64,000 nt of DNA, taken from the NCBI RefSeq assembly GCF_022921095.1, contig NZ_CP095053.1, forward strand, positions 1,964,501-2,028,500, given 5' to 3'. The notes under the pieces were generated by a model. It had not been told where the DNA came from, did no database searches, and saw only the letters and a list, made by a program, of their open reading frames with translations. A program made the translations under genes and the position numbers. Within the stretch, counting starts at the first letter, position 1; every line of letters starts with the position of its first letter. Source of the DNA: Hymenobacter aerilatus. Its GTDB lineage: Bacteria > Bacteroidota > Bacteroidia > Cytophagales > Hymenobacteraceae. Shown here piece by piece: positions 26,190-37,830 of this stretch.

Positions 26190-26527
26190 AGGCAGAAGAT
26201 GCCTGCGTTGTATTATGCTGCGCCTCACCCAAAGGCAGCCTTTCTTTGTGTGGCCGTACCCTGCGCCTAGGAGAAAACACAGCCCAATAAGATTGTTTGG
26301 TGTGCTGTATAGGCAGCTTCGGTTTTACTGCGTATTTCACGCGGAACTACGAAACAGGCATCCGCATAAATACCCATTTACTCCGCGATTATCCGCAGTT
26401 TCACAACCCTATCCGTGCACACGCTGGTACTAGTAAGCACAGCAACTAGCCGTGCTTGCACGGCAGCGGCATGTCTATATACCATCGTTTTTATCCTCTC
26501 CACCCTTCTACCCCAAAACCAACGCCT
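26190..26527. other. Intergenic region without visible features
   Basis: 338 bases between the FAH-like gene and the dehydrogenase gene. No convincing -7 box, hairpin or coding frame was found. Short frames on both strands are shadows without motifs. Confidence 0.6.
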
Positions 26528-27682
26528 ATGCTCGCCATGGAATATCGCGGCCCCAAGAGGGTCCGAGCCGTTCAGAAACCAATGCCCGAAATCAAGCATC
26601 CGGAGGATGCCATTGTGCGCGTTACCCGCTCTTGCATCTGCGGCTCCGATTTGCACCTTTACAACGGCAACGTGCCCGATACCCGCGTAGGCTCCACCTT
26701 TGGCCACGAGTTTGTGGGCGAGGTAGTGGAAATAGGTTCTGATGTCACCAACATCAAGGTAGGCGACAACGTCATTGTGCCCTTCAACGTGGCGTGTGGC
26801 CGGTGCTACTTCTGCAAGCAGGGCATGTTTGGCAACTGCCATCAGTCCAACTCGATGGCGACGGCCGTAGGCGCCATTTTTGGCTACTCGCACACGGCAG
26901 GTGGTTTCGATGGTGGCCAGGCCGAGTACGCCCGCGTGCCCTACGCCAACGTAGGCCCTACCGTCATTCCGCCCGGCATGGACCTGGACGATGCCGTGCT
27001 GCTCACGGATGTGGTGCCCACTGGCTACCAAGCCGCTGAAATGGCAGGCATTCAAAAGGGCGACACAGTGCTGGTATTCGGTGCCGGGCCAGTAGGCATT
27101 ATGGCAGCCCGGTGCGCCTGGCTGTTTGGTGCCGGCCGCGTGATTGTGCTCGATAAGGAAGACTACCGCCTGGAATTTGTGCGCAACTATGCGCCATGCG
27201 AGGCCTACAACTTCGAGGAAATCGGCGACCCGGTCTTGTTCATTAAGAAGATTACAGATTGGCTGGGTGCCGACTGCGTGATTGACGCCGTTGGGGCCGA
27301 GGCCGCTGGCAACGCCTTACAAACTATCACGGGCCGCAAAACGCTGTTGCAGGCGGGTTCGGCTACGGCACTGCACTGGGCTATTAATGCCGTGAAGAAA
27401 GGCGGCGTGGTGTCTATTGTAGGAGTGTATGGTCCTACTGACAACCTAGTGCCCATTGGCAATGCTATGAACAAGGGCCTGACCATTCGGGGTAATCAGA
27501 CTTCGGTGAAGCGTCTGCTCCCACGTCTCATCGACCACGTGCAGAGTGGCCGGCTCAATCCGAAGGCCATCATCACCCACCGCTTGCCGATGGAAGAAGT
27601 GGCCGACGGCTACCGCTTGTTTTCCGCTAAGCTGGACAACTGCATCAAGCCGATTCTGCTGCCCCCAACTGTCACCCGCTAA
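26528..27682 (+). CDS. Zinc-dependent alcohol dehydrogenase (MDR family)
   Basis: A 384-residue cytoplasmic NAD(P)-dependent dehydrogenase of the glutathione-independent formaldehyde dehydrogenase-like branch. Catalytic zinc site CICGSDLHLYNG and GHEFVGEV; structural zinc cysteines in ACGRCYFCKQGMFGNC; nucleotide-binding motif VFGAGPVGIMAA. The insertion after GCDFV-type segments and the C-terminal NAMNKGLTIRGNQTSVKR are usual for this branch. The ATG at 26528 fits the family N-terminus (MLAMEYRGP...); the open frame starts further upstream at 26456. The hypothetical gene 12 bases downstream is probably co-transcribed. The substrate is not predictable. Confidence 0.92.
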   Translation: MLAMEYRGPKRVRAVQKPMPEIKHPEDAIVRVTRSCICGSDLHLYNGNVPDTRVGSTFGHEFVGEVVEIGSDVTNIKVGDNVIVPFNVACGRCYFCKQGMFGNCHQSNSMATAVGAIFGYSHTAGGFDGGQAEYARVPYANVGPTVIPPGMDLDDAVLLTDVVPTGYQAAEMAGIQKGDTVLVFGAGPVGIMAARCAWLFGAGRVIVLDKEDYRLEFVRNYAPCEAYNFEEIGDPVLFIKKITDWLGADCVIDAVGAEAAGNALQTITGRKTLLQAGSATALHWAINAVKKGGVVSIVGVYGPTDNLVPIGNAMNKGLTIRGNQTSVKRLLPRLIDHVQSGRLNPKAIITHRLPMEEVADGYRLFSAKLDNCIKPILLPPTVTR

Positions 27683-27694
27683 CTTCCTGTCGTC

Positions 27695-28219
27695 ATGCAA
27701 ACCAAGAAAATAGACTACACGCAAATCAATGGCTGGGGTGTAGATGCCGATCCGGAAAATGACCCTACCTACCCCATGCAGCACCGCGAGGATGCTCCTC
27801 CGCGGGACATCTTCTACGACCGACCAACCCAGCAACCTGTGGACGTAGAAGTATTGCATTCTAATGAGCGCCCCGATGTAACGGCCGTGTTTGGTACCAC
27901 CCTCCCACCAAGCGGCCTGAGCGGTGCCATTCGGCGCTTTGCTTTCAAGTACAGCGAAAATGAATACAAGCACTGGCTCCCACTAATCTTTGCCGACCGC
28001 GTAGACGTGGTAGAAGGTGTCTTGAAAGACTTAGCCCACGGACACGTTCCCAACATCTTCGCTGAGAAGGGCTACCCAATGGAATGGAAATACAACCGCA
28101 CGGCCTTCGTGACCAAAATGGCCACTATTGCTGCCATTACGGTTGGAACTGTCCTCCTGCTCAACTCCGGTAAGGACAAAAAGAAAGCTAAATACGCTCG
28201 CGGGTACCGCGGGAAGTAG
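27695..28219 (+). CDS. Conserved-looking hypothetical protein with one C-terminal membrane helix
   Basis: A 174-residue product, family not recognised. The first 50 residues are polar (YTQINGWGVDADPENDPTYP) and include PPRDIFYDRP. The middle part (SGAIRRFAFKYSENEYKHWL, ADRVDVVEGVLKDLAHGHVP) is amphipathic. Near residues 140-158 there is one hydrophobic helix (MATIAAITVGTVLLLNSG), followed by a strongly basic tail. This suggests a tail-anchored cytoplasmic protein. It starts 12 bases after the dehydrogenase and is followed by a strong terminator, so the two form one operon. Confidence 0.8.
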   Translation: MQTKKIDYTQINGWGVDADPENDPTYPMQHREDAPPRDIFYDRPTQQPVDVEVLHSNERPDVTAVFGTTLPPSGLSGAIRRFAFKYSENEYKHWLPLIFADRVDVVEGVLKDLAHGHVPNIFAEKGYPMEWKYNRTAFVTKMATIAAITVGTVLLLNSGKDKKKAKYARGYRGK

Positions 28220-28224
28220 AGAGC

Positions 28225-28291
28225 CTCTACGCAAAGCGCCCCATCAAGCAGCGAGTTTCACTTACTGCTTGATGGGGCGCTTTGCGTAGAG
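28225..28291. terminator. Very long perfect hairpin between convergent genes
   Basis: A 27-bp perfect stem (CTCTACGCAAAGCGCCCCAT plus CAAGCAG, and its complement) with a 13-base loop. It separates the converging hypothetical gene and acs. The flanks are not T-rich, so it may act as a transcript-end stabiliser rather than as a classical terminator. Confidence 0.8.
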
Positions 28292-28325
28292 TCCCTACCG
28301 GCATCCTACCTACCAACCTATTTGG

Positions 28326-30242
<1,917 letters not shown>

Positions 30243-30354
30243 GGGTAAGGAATTAAGAATTAGAGATTGAAAAGTAAAGACTGAGGTTGGACGCTACGAA
30301 GCGATAAAAACCAACGTGGGGTAGCGTAAACTACAAAAAACGTGGGAGCAGGGC

Positions 30355-30732
30355 CTACGCAGCCAGCAGCGCCTGCACCTGTTCCATGAGCTGACGGGTG
30401 CTGAAGGGCTTGGGTATATAGAGGTCGGCACCAGCGGCGTAGCCCTTCTGCAAGTCGGCCTCCCGGCTCTTGGCCGACAAGAAAATAACCTTGGTCTGCT
30501 GGCGGTCGGGGCGCTGCTTCACGTGCTGACACACCTGATACCCATCCACATCGGGCATCATAATATCCAGTAGAATCAGGTCGAATGAGGTGCGGTCTAC
30601 GGCTTCCAGGGCCTCGGTACCGTTGCGGGCAATGCTGACCCGATAGCCGTTTTTGCGCATCAGAAATTCCAGCGACATCACGATGTTCGGTTCATCATCA
30701 ACCAGTAAAATGTGGGCTTCTTTCATAGCCAA
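30355..30732 (-). CDS. Stand-alone response regulator
   Basis: A 125-residue single receiver domain without an output domain. The acidic pair lies in LLVDDEPN, the phospho-acceptor is Asp56 in LILLDIMMPDVDGY, and the switch residues are the Ser of FLSAKS and the Lys of IPKPFS. It is encoded 24 bases downstream of the CbrA-like symporter-kinase and is the likely phosphorylation target. Output must be through protein contact. It is followed by acs after 112 bases. The frequent pairing of such a receiver with this kinase type in Bacteroidota is recalled, not checked. Confidence 0.93.
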   Translation of the reverse strand: MAMKEAHILLVDDEPNIVMSLEFLMRKNGYRVSIARNGTEALEAVDRTSFDLILLDIMMPDVDGYQVCQHVKQRPDRQQTKVIFLSAKSREADLQKGYAAGADLYIPKPFSTRQLMEQVQALLAA

Positions 30733-30756
30733 AGTAGGTGTTGAGAGCGGCGGGTG

Positions 30757-33503
30757 TTACAAATTATGCGTGGGCTGCTCCTGCGCGTGCAGCGGCAGGG
30801 TTAGCAGGAAGCTGGCGCCTTGCTCCGGCGCGCTTTCCACCCAAATACGTCCCTGGTGCAGCTCCACAATGTTACGGGTGATGGCCAGGCCCAGCCCCGA
30901 GCCCTCCGGTTTGCGCATGGTTTGGTGTTGGGCCTGGTAAAACTTGTCAAAAATCAGTTGATGGTAGGCCGGGTCGATGCCCTTACCGTTGTCAGTAACG
31001 TGCAGGTGCAGCTGCCCGGCGCGTACCTCTGCTCCTACCCTGATGCGCCCGGACCCATCGGCGGGGCAGGCTTTCACGGCGTTGGAGAGCAGATTCACCA
31101 GCACCTGCATCAGCCGGTCGCGGTCGGCGGGTAGGGTAGGTAAGTCGGGGGCTACGGCTACCACCAGCTGAATGTGGCGGGCCTGCGCCAGTTGCTCCAC
31201 CGCTGCCACTGCCTCGGCTACTAGCTCGGCTACCGCCACGGGGGCCGCCGTCAGCGTAGCCTTGCCCGACTCATACTTTTCCAGGTCCAGCACCAACGTA
31301 ATCAGCCGGCTCAGTCGCTCCGATTCCTTGGTGATGGTGTGCAGGAAACGCAGGCGCTCCTCCTCGTCCAATTCAGGATTATCAGACAGGATTTCCGACA
31401 ACGCCCGGATGCTGGTGAGTGGGGTGCGCAGTTCGTGCGTCACCGTGTAGAGAAACTCATCTTTGCGCTCGTCTAGGGCTTGCAACTGCTCGTAAGCGGC
31501 CTGCAAATCGGTGGTGAGGCGCTGCAACTCCTGCTGCTGACGGCGCAGCTGGCGGTTGGCGGCCAGCAACTGCTGACTTTCGCGCAGAATGCCTACCACA
31601 TTATCAAACCGCAGCTCCTCTACCCCATGGCCGAAGACAACAGCAGACGCGCCGAGGCTGGTCCGATGCTGCCGGCCAGTAGCTTTTCGGCGTAGGCCAA
31701 GAGGCGCGGGTCGGCATCGGCGGGGGCTATGGGCTCGGGGGGCAGGGCGTCGGGGAAGCGCGTGGCGAAGGCCTGCAACGCCTGCACGGTGCGCTTCTTG
31801 CCTAGAAAACCGCGCAGCAAGGCCCGCACCGACAGCACTGGGGCAGCGCCGCGCCACTCGGCGCTGGCGGCCGGCCGGGGCCGGAACGCGTCCACAAACT
31901 CCTCGGCCTGGCGCAGTTCCAGCCCCGTGGGCACGCGCCCCAGCACCGACACACCCACGTACAGCCCCACGTTGCAGAACCAGCTCCAAAACAGCGCGTG
32001 CGATAGATAATCGAGGCCCGTGAGGCCAAATAGCGCAAACGGCCGCAAGACCCCTACTCCGAACAAGCCGTGGTCCATAATGGAAGCGGGTAGCAGGCCG
32101 GGCGCTATCATAGTAGGCAGCACCAGCGTGAAAAACCACACCGCGAAGCCGCCCAGGATCCCTGCTGTGGCGCCTTGGCTGGTGCCGCCTTTCCAGTACA
32201 GTCCGCCTAGTACCACCGGCACAAACTGCGCCACCGCCGCAAACGATACCAGCCCGATGTTCACCAACGACAGCAAATGCCCTACTGTGGCGTAGTAGCC
32301 GTAGGCCAGCAGCAGCACCAGCACCACCGCCAGCCGGCGGCTTTGCAGGGCTACCTGCCCCAGGTAAGCAAACCACCGCGCCGACTCGCCCCGGGCGGCC
32401 GGCATTCGCACCAATAGCGGCATTAGCAGGTGGTTGCTCATCATCACGCTCAGGGCAATAGTCTCTACGATAATCATGCTGCTGGCCGCCGACAGCCCGC
32501 CCAGGTACACCAGCAGCGCCAGCCAGCGGTGCCCCGCACCCAGGGGTAGGGCCAGCACAAAGGTGTCGGCATCGAGCTGCGAGCCGTAGCGCAGCACCCC
32601 CCCAAAGGCAATGGGCAGCACAAACACATTGATAATGATGAGGTAGAGCGGAAACAGCCACATGGCTTTGCGCAGGTGGTCCTCGTTCACATTCTCCACC
32701 ACCGACACCTGAAACTGCCGTGGCAGCAGCAGTACGGCCGCCATGCCCAGCAGCAGTAGCGTAAGCCACTGCGCGCCGCCAATACCGGTGGTATGCAGCG
32801 TAAAGAGCTTTTGCAGGGCCGGCACGGCCGCGGCGCGGTCAAACACATCGGCAAAGCCATCGAACAGGCCGTAGGTAACCAGCAGGCCAGCGGCCAGAAA
32901 CGCCACTAATTTCACTAGACTTTCCAGGGCCACAGCCAGCACCATACCCTCGTGGCGCTCGGTGGCTTCCACTGAACGCACGCCGAAGATGATGGTGAAA
33001 AAGGCTAGCATACCAGTGGTAATCAGGGCGGTATTGTCGTCCAACCCACCCATATCCGCCTCGCCGGCCATTACTTCAAATGACGTAGCTATTGCCTTGA
33101 TCTGCAATGATATATAGGGAATAACACCCAGCACGCACACCACTGTGGCCAGGGCGCCCAGGGCGGCGCTTTTACCGTAGCGGGCCGAGATGAAATCGGC
33201 AATGGAGGTGAGACGCTGGGTGCGACAGATGCGGATAATCTTACGCAGCACCAGCCACCACGCCGGCGCCAACAGGGTAGGCCCCAAGTAGATACCCACA
33301 AACTCCAGCCCGAAGTGCGCTGCCCTTCCTACCGAGCCGTAGTACGTCCAGGCGGTGCAGTACACGGCCATGCTCAGGGCATACACGTAGGGGTTGCTCA
33401 CCAAGCTCCGTCGCGCCGCCGAGCGTCGCTCCGCTGCGTAGGCTACCCCAAACAGCAACGCCAGGTAGCCAAAGGAAAAGCCGATGAGCAGGAGTTTAGA
33501 CAA
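30757..33503 (-). pseudogene. CbrA-like sodium/solute symporter fused to sensor histidine kinase, split by a frameshift
   Basis: Two frames together encode one membrane sensor of about 915 residues. Part 1 (33503 down to 31620) is a 13-helix SSS-family symporter ending in YAEKLLAGSIGPASARLLL and a TAG stop. Part 2, in the -1 frame from 31623 down to 30757, has a coiled coil, the H-box VTHELRTPLTSIR, N-box NLLSNAVKA, G1 DNGKGID and G2 GSGLGLAIT. In intact homologues the two are joined as here. One extra G in the GGGG run at 31623-31626 restores a single frame (M-G-V-E-E-L). The gene is frameshifted, miscalled in a homopolymer, or recoded. It probably senses a carboxylate and signals to the receiver at 30355. 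Confidence 0.88.
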
Positions 33504-33543
33504 GGTGAAATTGTAAAGTGGTGAAATGGTGAATGCAAAGCGT

Positions 33544-33645
33544 CTGTCATCCTGAGCTTGCGAAGGACCTTCTCACGGCTAAACGACAGAAGTATCAACG
33601 ACTTGTTGTACTGTGAGAAAGTCCTTCGCAAGCTCAGGATGACAG
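33544..33645. repeat. Dispersed palindromic element, copy F
   Basis: Inverted repeat, arms CTGTCATCCTGAGCTTGCGA plus AGGACCTTCTCAC and the complement (one mismatch in each inner arm), with AAACGAC and CAACGACTTG in the loop. It is the cleanest copy of the GCGAAGGACCTT subtype. It lies between the small membrane protein gene and the symporter-kinase gene. Confidence 0.93.
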
Positions 33646-33668
33646 ATATTCTTTTTCCATTAACTACT

Positions 33669-33875
33669 TCACTTTCGAACTAGCCAGCCCGTGAGCAGCA
33701 CGATGCTGAGCCAGAGCAGCAGCAGGTACAGGTAGAGCACCGGAATGCCTCCTACCCTACCCTCACGGTCGAAAACGGCCAGCAGGGGAAAGTTGAGGAG
33801 CACGGCAAACAGGCCACTGACAAACAGCAGCCGCTGTCCCCGCCGCTGCTCGGCGGCTTCGGATGAGTCGGGCAT
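33669..33875 (-). CDS. Small two-helix membrane protein next to the symporter-kinase
   Basis: A 68-residue inner-membrane protein. The ATG at 33875 is chosen (MPDSSEAAEQRRGQ), since upstream residues of the longer frame look non-coding. Two helices, LLFVSGLFAVLLNFPLLAVF and IPVLYLYLLLLWLSIVLLTG, are linked by DREGRVGG. A short membrane protein of this kind commonly precedes SSS-kinase genes, as far as I recall, and may assist the symporter part. The family is not named. It is upstream of the symporter-kinase on the same strand, with palindromic element F between them. Confidence 0.72.
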   Translation of the reverse strand: MPDSSEAAEQRRGQRLLFVSGLFAVLLNFPLLAVFDREGRVGGIPVLYLYLLLLWLSIVLLTGWLVRK

Positions 33876-34035
33876 GGATGGGAATGGGTTAGCTAATGAA
33901 CCTCCAAGGTAGGAACACAACGTATTGTATTTCGGCGGCGGCGTCACTGTTTTCAGTTGCTGAGGTTGTGTAGACTACCGCAGGTCGTTCAACGAGAAGA
34001 TGCTGCGCAGTGCGTCCCTACCCCACTGGCCGCGC

Positions 34036-34074
34036 AAAAAAGTCCGCCGACCCAACGACCCGACGGACTTTTTG
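34036..34074 (-). terminator. Rho-independent terminator
   Basis: Stem AAAAAGTCCGCCG / CGACGGACTTTTT (one mismatch) with an 11-base loop, A/T-rich on both flanks. On the minus strand it ends the MHS transporter transcript, 26 bases after its stop codon. Confidence 0.85.
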
Positions 34075-34099
34075 TTTCAGACTCAATTCACTCAGCCAC

Positions 34100-35575
34100 T
34101 TACTCGTCCATCAGGCGCACATTGCGCACATCCTTCATGTAGATCATGCCCACAAAAAAACAAATCAGGGCTATAGCTATCGGGTAGATGAGCCCCAGCA
34201 GGCTGCTGTGCTCCTTGGCAAACGTGCCCTCGGGCTGGGCAGCAGCCCACACGCCAATGGAGGTAGCCACCAGCGGCACAAAGCCCCCGAAGATACCATT
34301 GCCAATGTGGTAAGGCACTGACAGGGAAGTATAGCGCACTTTGGTCGGGAACAGCTCCACGAGGTAGGCAGCAATGGGTCCGTACACCATCGTCACGAAC
34401 ACAACCAGGCAGAAAATCAAAGCCGTCATGGCGGGAACGTTGGGCGTCAGGGCTTTCATGACGGCGGGCACAGCTTTGCCAGCGGCATCCACGGTAGCAG
34501 GCGTAATCTCGGTGAGCGGCCCGGCAAACGCCTTGATGCCGTAGAACAGCGGCGCCGTGAATAAGGCCCCGCAAATCATACCCGTCATGATAATGCGCTT
34601 GCGGCCGATGCGGTCTGAGAGCGAGCCGAAATACACAAACAGCGGCGTAGCCAGCAGCATAGACACCACCATGATAATGCTCGAGTCAACGATGTCGAGC
34701 TTGAGGGTCGAGTTCATGAAGGTGAACACCTGAAACTGGCTGGTGTAGAAGATGACGCCCTGGCCCATGGTCACGCCAAACAGGGCAATAAGTACCAGGC
34801 GGCGGTTTACGGGGTTCACAAAAGAGTCGCGCAGAGGGCTTTTGCTGGTGGTGCCGGTGGCCTTGGCCTTGGCAAACAGCGGCGACTCGTGCAGCTTGCG
34901 ACGGATGTAGTACGAGGCAATTACCAGGAAGCCCGACAGCAGAAACGGAATGCGCCAGCCCCACTCTTTAAAGGCATCTTCGCCCACAATCTTACGGGTA
35001 ATCAAGAGCACCGAGATACTCAGAATCAGGCCACCGGTGGCCGTAATCTGGATGAAGCTGGTGTAGTAGCCGCGCTGCTTATCAGGCGCATACTCGGCCA
35101 CGTAGGTAGTGGCGCCGCCATACTCGCCGCCCAGCGCCAGCCCTTGCAACAAGCGCAGAATAACCACCACTACCGGCGCCGCAATGCCAATGGTATCGTA
35201 GCTGGGAATGAGGCCGGTAACGAAAGTAGCCCCGCCCATAATCAGCAGCGTGACCAGGAAGGTGTACTTGCGCCCGATCATGTCGCCGAGGCGCCCGAAG
35301 AACATGGCCCCAAACGGCCGCACCACAAAGCCGGCCCCAAACACGGCCAGGGCACCCAGCAGCGTATCCTCAATCTTGCCCGCGTGCCCAAATAGCACTG
35401 GTCCGATAATGGCCGCCAACGAGCCAAAAATGTAGAAATCGTACCACTCAATCACCGTTCCGACCGAAGAAGCGGTAATTACCTGCCAAATGGTCTTCGT
35501 TGAAACGGTATTGTTGTCGTGGGCAATGGGGGCATCGGCGACGGCGCCGTACCCAGGATTTACGCTGTGTTCCAT
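34100..35575 (-). CDS. MHS-family MFS transporter (ProP/ShiA/KgtP type)
   Basis: A 491-residue inner-membrane proton symporter with 12 helices, in the metabolite:H+ symporter family. Signature parts: SSVGTVIEWYDFYIFGSLAA at helix 1, the loop GRLGDMIGRKYTF, the GLALGGEYGGATTYVAEYAP segment, and a second-half SDRIGRKRIIM loop. Family substrates include proline, betaine, shikimate, citrate and dicarboxylates, so the name cannot be refined by sequence. A loop of about 60 residues (PLTEITPATVDAAGKAVPAV) between helices 9 and 10 is longer than usual. The location near acs, the symporter-kinase and a porin favours a carboxylate. Confidence 0.93.
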   Translation of the reverse strand: MEHSVNPGYGAVADAPIAHDNNTVSTKTIWQVITASSVGTVIEWYDFYIFGSLAAIIGPVLFGHAGKIEDTLLGALAVFGAGFVVRPFGAMFFGRLGDMIGRKYTFLVTLLIMGGATFVTGLIPSYDTIGIAAPVVVVILRLLQGLALGGEYGGATTYVAEYAPDKQRGYYTSFIQITATGGLILSISVLLITRKIVGEDAFKEWGWRIPFLLSGFLVIASYYIRRKLHESPLFAKAKATGTTSKSPLRDSFVNPVNRRLVLIALFGVTMGQGVIFYTSQFQVFTFMNSTLKLDIVDSSIIMVVSMLLATPLFVYFGSLSDRIGRKRIIMTGMICGALFTAPLFYGIKAFAGPLTEITPATVDAAGKAVPAVMKALTPNVPAMTALIFCLVVFVTMVYGPIAAYLVELFPTKVRYTSLSVPYHIGNGIFGGFVPLVATSIGVWAAAQPEGTFAKEHSSLLGLIYPIAIALICFFVGMIYMKDVRNVRLMDE

Positions 35576-35746
35576 TGAAAAAGGGGAATTTTAGTGGAAG
35601 AAAAAAGCGATGAACGCCCTGGCAAACAAGCCGCAGCTATTCTGTTTCGCACTGGATTGCAAGCACATACACTTGTCCTTCAGCGCTGATAAGCAATTAT
35701 CGGGTAGGCGACGGTGCCGCTATAAATCAGAGGTAGGAAGCAGACT

Positions 35747-37258
35747 TTATAGAGCTACCTGGGTCTGAAGCGTAATCTCCGGGCGATACTTTACATCGTT
35801 CACGTTGGTGAAGTCGGGCCGGGCGCGGTAATTGAGCGTGAACTTGGCGTTGTGCCCGTCGATGTAGAAGTTGGCTCCCGCATCGAAGATGTTGACATTT
35901 TTCTGCTCGCCGTTGCTTCTGCGCAGTCCTTCGTAGCCGGCCAACAGGTGCGCGGCGTAGGGTTGCAACCGCAGCTTGGGACCCAGCAGGTTTTTGGGTA
36001 GTAGATAGCCTGCCTGCACGTAGCCTACGTTGCCGGTACCGGAGTGCGGCACGGCATTTCCACGGCGCGCATCGGTACCCCACCCCGGATTGGCGGCCCC
36101 AATAAACCGTACGTGATTGGGGCCCATGTTGTAGTTGTAGTATACCCCATACACGGTGAGGGCGGTACCAGCGTCTTTATTGATGGGCGTATCAAAAAAC
36201 ACATCGGCCGAGAACAGCGCAATATCGTGCTTGGTGGTGGCAATGGTGGTGGGGGTAGCAATCTGCGCGGCGGTAGCCACGTTGTCGGTACCTCTCGATA
36301 CCATACCGTTGTGGTTGTAGAAAAAGCCCGCTCCAATGTTAAAGACGCGCTTCGCCCCGAGGTAAGTGCCGACATTGAAGGGTAGCAGGTTGGCCTCCTG
36401 GTCCAGAAACTCCCAGCTAAAATATCCCTGGTAGATGTGATGGGTACCCTGCGGGTTGTATTGGGCCGTGTTCGTACCCGTGTTGATAGCTGCCGTACCC
36501 GTACCCGAGGTTACGCCCAGCCCCAACGGTGTGCTGAGTGCGCCCGTCTGGTTGGTAAGCATCGACTCGTTTACCGACAGCACGTAGTCGAGCTTGCCGA
36601 TACGCCCTTTGCCATACACCCCAATGCCGCGCACAAACTGGTCGATGGCTTCGATGGTGGGCCAGTTCGTGAGGGGGGCATCCAGCGTGAGAAAGTTAAT
36701 GGTGCTGGAGCGCGTCATGCGGGAGAGGCCGTTTTGGTAGTGCATGCCAGCTCCCAGGTTCAGGTACTTGTTGACCTTATACTCCACCACGGCTTCGTGC
36801 ACGAAAAGCTGCGGCTTCTTGCCGTCGGTAGTAGGTGCCAGCCCTCCACTCACAGCCGTCTGGTTGTTGATACCGATATGCGTGTATACCAGAAAGCGCG
36901 GATTCAACTGCGAAAGCACAATCAGGCGGGACCGACGAATGGCAAAGTCCAGCTGGTCGGCTTGCGGCTTGTTGGGCGCGCGCAGCGTACCCGTGTTGTT
37001 CTCCGTGTAGCGCGTCCAGATCTGATGCCAGGTGATAAACCGCAGATACTTGGTACCATCCGGTGAGAGGTTCACCTTCATACCCTGCCCATACGGTACC
37101 GTTTCGGTGGGAATGGTAGCTGGGGCGGCCACCACTGGGGTCGGTTCGGCCGGGGGCGGAACTGGCCGGTCGGGTGGGGGCGGGACGGTAACTTGGGCGG
37201 TGGCTCCGGTGGCAGCCACCAAAGCAGTTAGGGCCAGTGCGTAGCGAACGTTTCGCAT
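35747..37258 (-). CDS. Outer-membrane porin, phosphate-selective-porin-like
   Basis: A predicted 503-residue beta-barrel. The start is the ATG at 37258, which gives a clean signal peptide (MRNVRYALALTALVAATGAT, cut after AQ). The longer frame begins 39 residues earlier, without a signal. A Pro-rich linker (PPPPDRPVPPPAEPTPV) precedes the barrel. Barrel strands include TKYLRFITWHQIWTRY and FAIRRSRLIVLSQLNPRFLV, which resemble OprP/OprO-like porins of Bacteroidota. The C-terminal strand (ITLQTQVAL) ends in a hydrophobic residue. It lies about 170 bases upstream of the MHS gene on the same strand, so the two may work together in uptake. Confidence 0.82.
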   Translation of the reverse strand: MRNVRYALALTALVAATGATAQVTVPPPPDRPVPPPAEPTPVVAAPATIPTETVPYGQGMKVNLSPDGTKYLRFITWHQIWTRYTENNTGTLRAPNKPQADQLDFAIRRSRLIVLSQLNPRFLVYTHIGINNQTAVSGGLAPTTDGKKPQLFVHEAVVEYKVNKYLNLGAGMHYQNGLSRMTRSSTINFLTLDAPLTNWPTIEAIDQFVRGIGVYGKGRIGKLDYVLSVNESMLTNQTGALSTPLGLGVTSGTGTAAINTGTNTAQYNPQGTHHIYQGYFSWEFLDQEANLLPFNVGTYLGAKRVFNIGAGFFYNHNGMVSRGTDNVATAAQIATPTTIATTKHDIALFSADVFFDTPINKDAGTALTVYGVYYNYNMGPNHVRFIGAANPGWGTDARRGNAVPHSGTGNVGYVQAGYLLPKNLLGPKLRLQPYAAHLLAGYEGLRRSNGEQKNVNIFDAGANFYIDGHNAKFTLNYRARPDFTNVNDVKYRPEITLQTQVAL

Positions 37259-37407
37259 AGAGAAAGAGGAGGGTGGGAGGTAGACACGCAGGGTGAAGAG
37301 CAGACACCAAAAGGCTTGGCGAAGTCTTCCGCTGTTTGGTCTAACCAAGTAGAAAAATCCTTCTACCGAATCCACACAGGTGCTATCGTTCTGCTAACCC
37401 TATAGCT

Positions 37408-37830
37408 TCACCCCTGCTTAAACCGCTCCCACCGAATCATCATATACTTATCACCCAGTTCTGTGACTACCAGGCCCGCGCCCTGTACGTTGGCCGGATT
37501 CTGAAAGAAGTCCGCCAATTCTTTCTGATTTAGAATTTTATAGGTAGGATGATAGTCTGTCTGGCGAGGCGCTTTCACGCCGTATTTCTTCACCCAGTTC
37601 ATCACGCTCACGTGGCTGACACCCAGCAGACGCTCGATTTCGCGGTAGCTCACCCCCTCTATATAGAGTTGCAAGGCCTTGATGACGTAGTAAGAGTTTA
37701 TCTCCTTCCCTACCTTGGCCACAGTATAGTGGTAGCCACACTGCTTGCATTTAAACCGCTGTCTACCATCGATAACCCCACTTTTAGTGGCCTCGGGAGA
37801 ATTGCACTTGGGGCAGACTAGGGCTGACAT
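37408..37830 (-). CDS. Stand-alone InsA-type zinc-ribbon/HTH DNA-binding protein
   Basis: A 140-residue protein. Residues 5-34 form a zinc ribbon (CPKCNS, then FKCKQCGYHY) as in IS1 InsA. Residues about 48-75 are a helix-turn-helix (GVSYREIERLLGVSHVSVMN). The remaining 60 residues (YKILNQKELADFFQNPANVQ onward) match no transposase part I know, and no DDE catalytic domain or terminal repeats follow. It therefore looks like a transposase-derived DNA-binding protein kept as a regulator rather than an active insertion sequence. It lies 150 bases upstream of the porin gene on the same strand and may control it. Confidence 0.82.
   Translation of the reverse strand: MSALVCPKCNSPEATKSGVIDGRQRFKCKQCGYHYTVAKVGKEINSYYVIKALQLYIEGVSYREIERLLGVSHVSVMNWVKKYGVKAPRQTDYHPTYKILNQKELADFFQNPANVQGAGLVVTELGDKYMMIRWERFKQG

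Noticed and set aside
31620..32769. Long N-terminal extension of the kinase frame
   Set aside because: This part is a Gly/Ala/Arg-rich shadow of the symporter frame on the same strand; only the part from 31623 down is real kinase.
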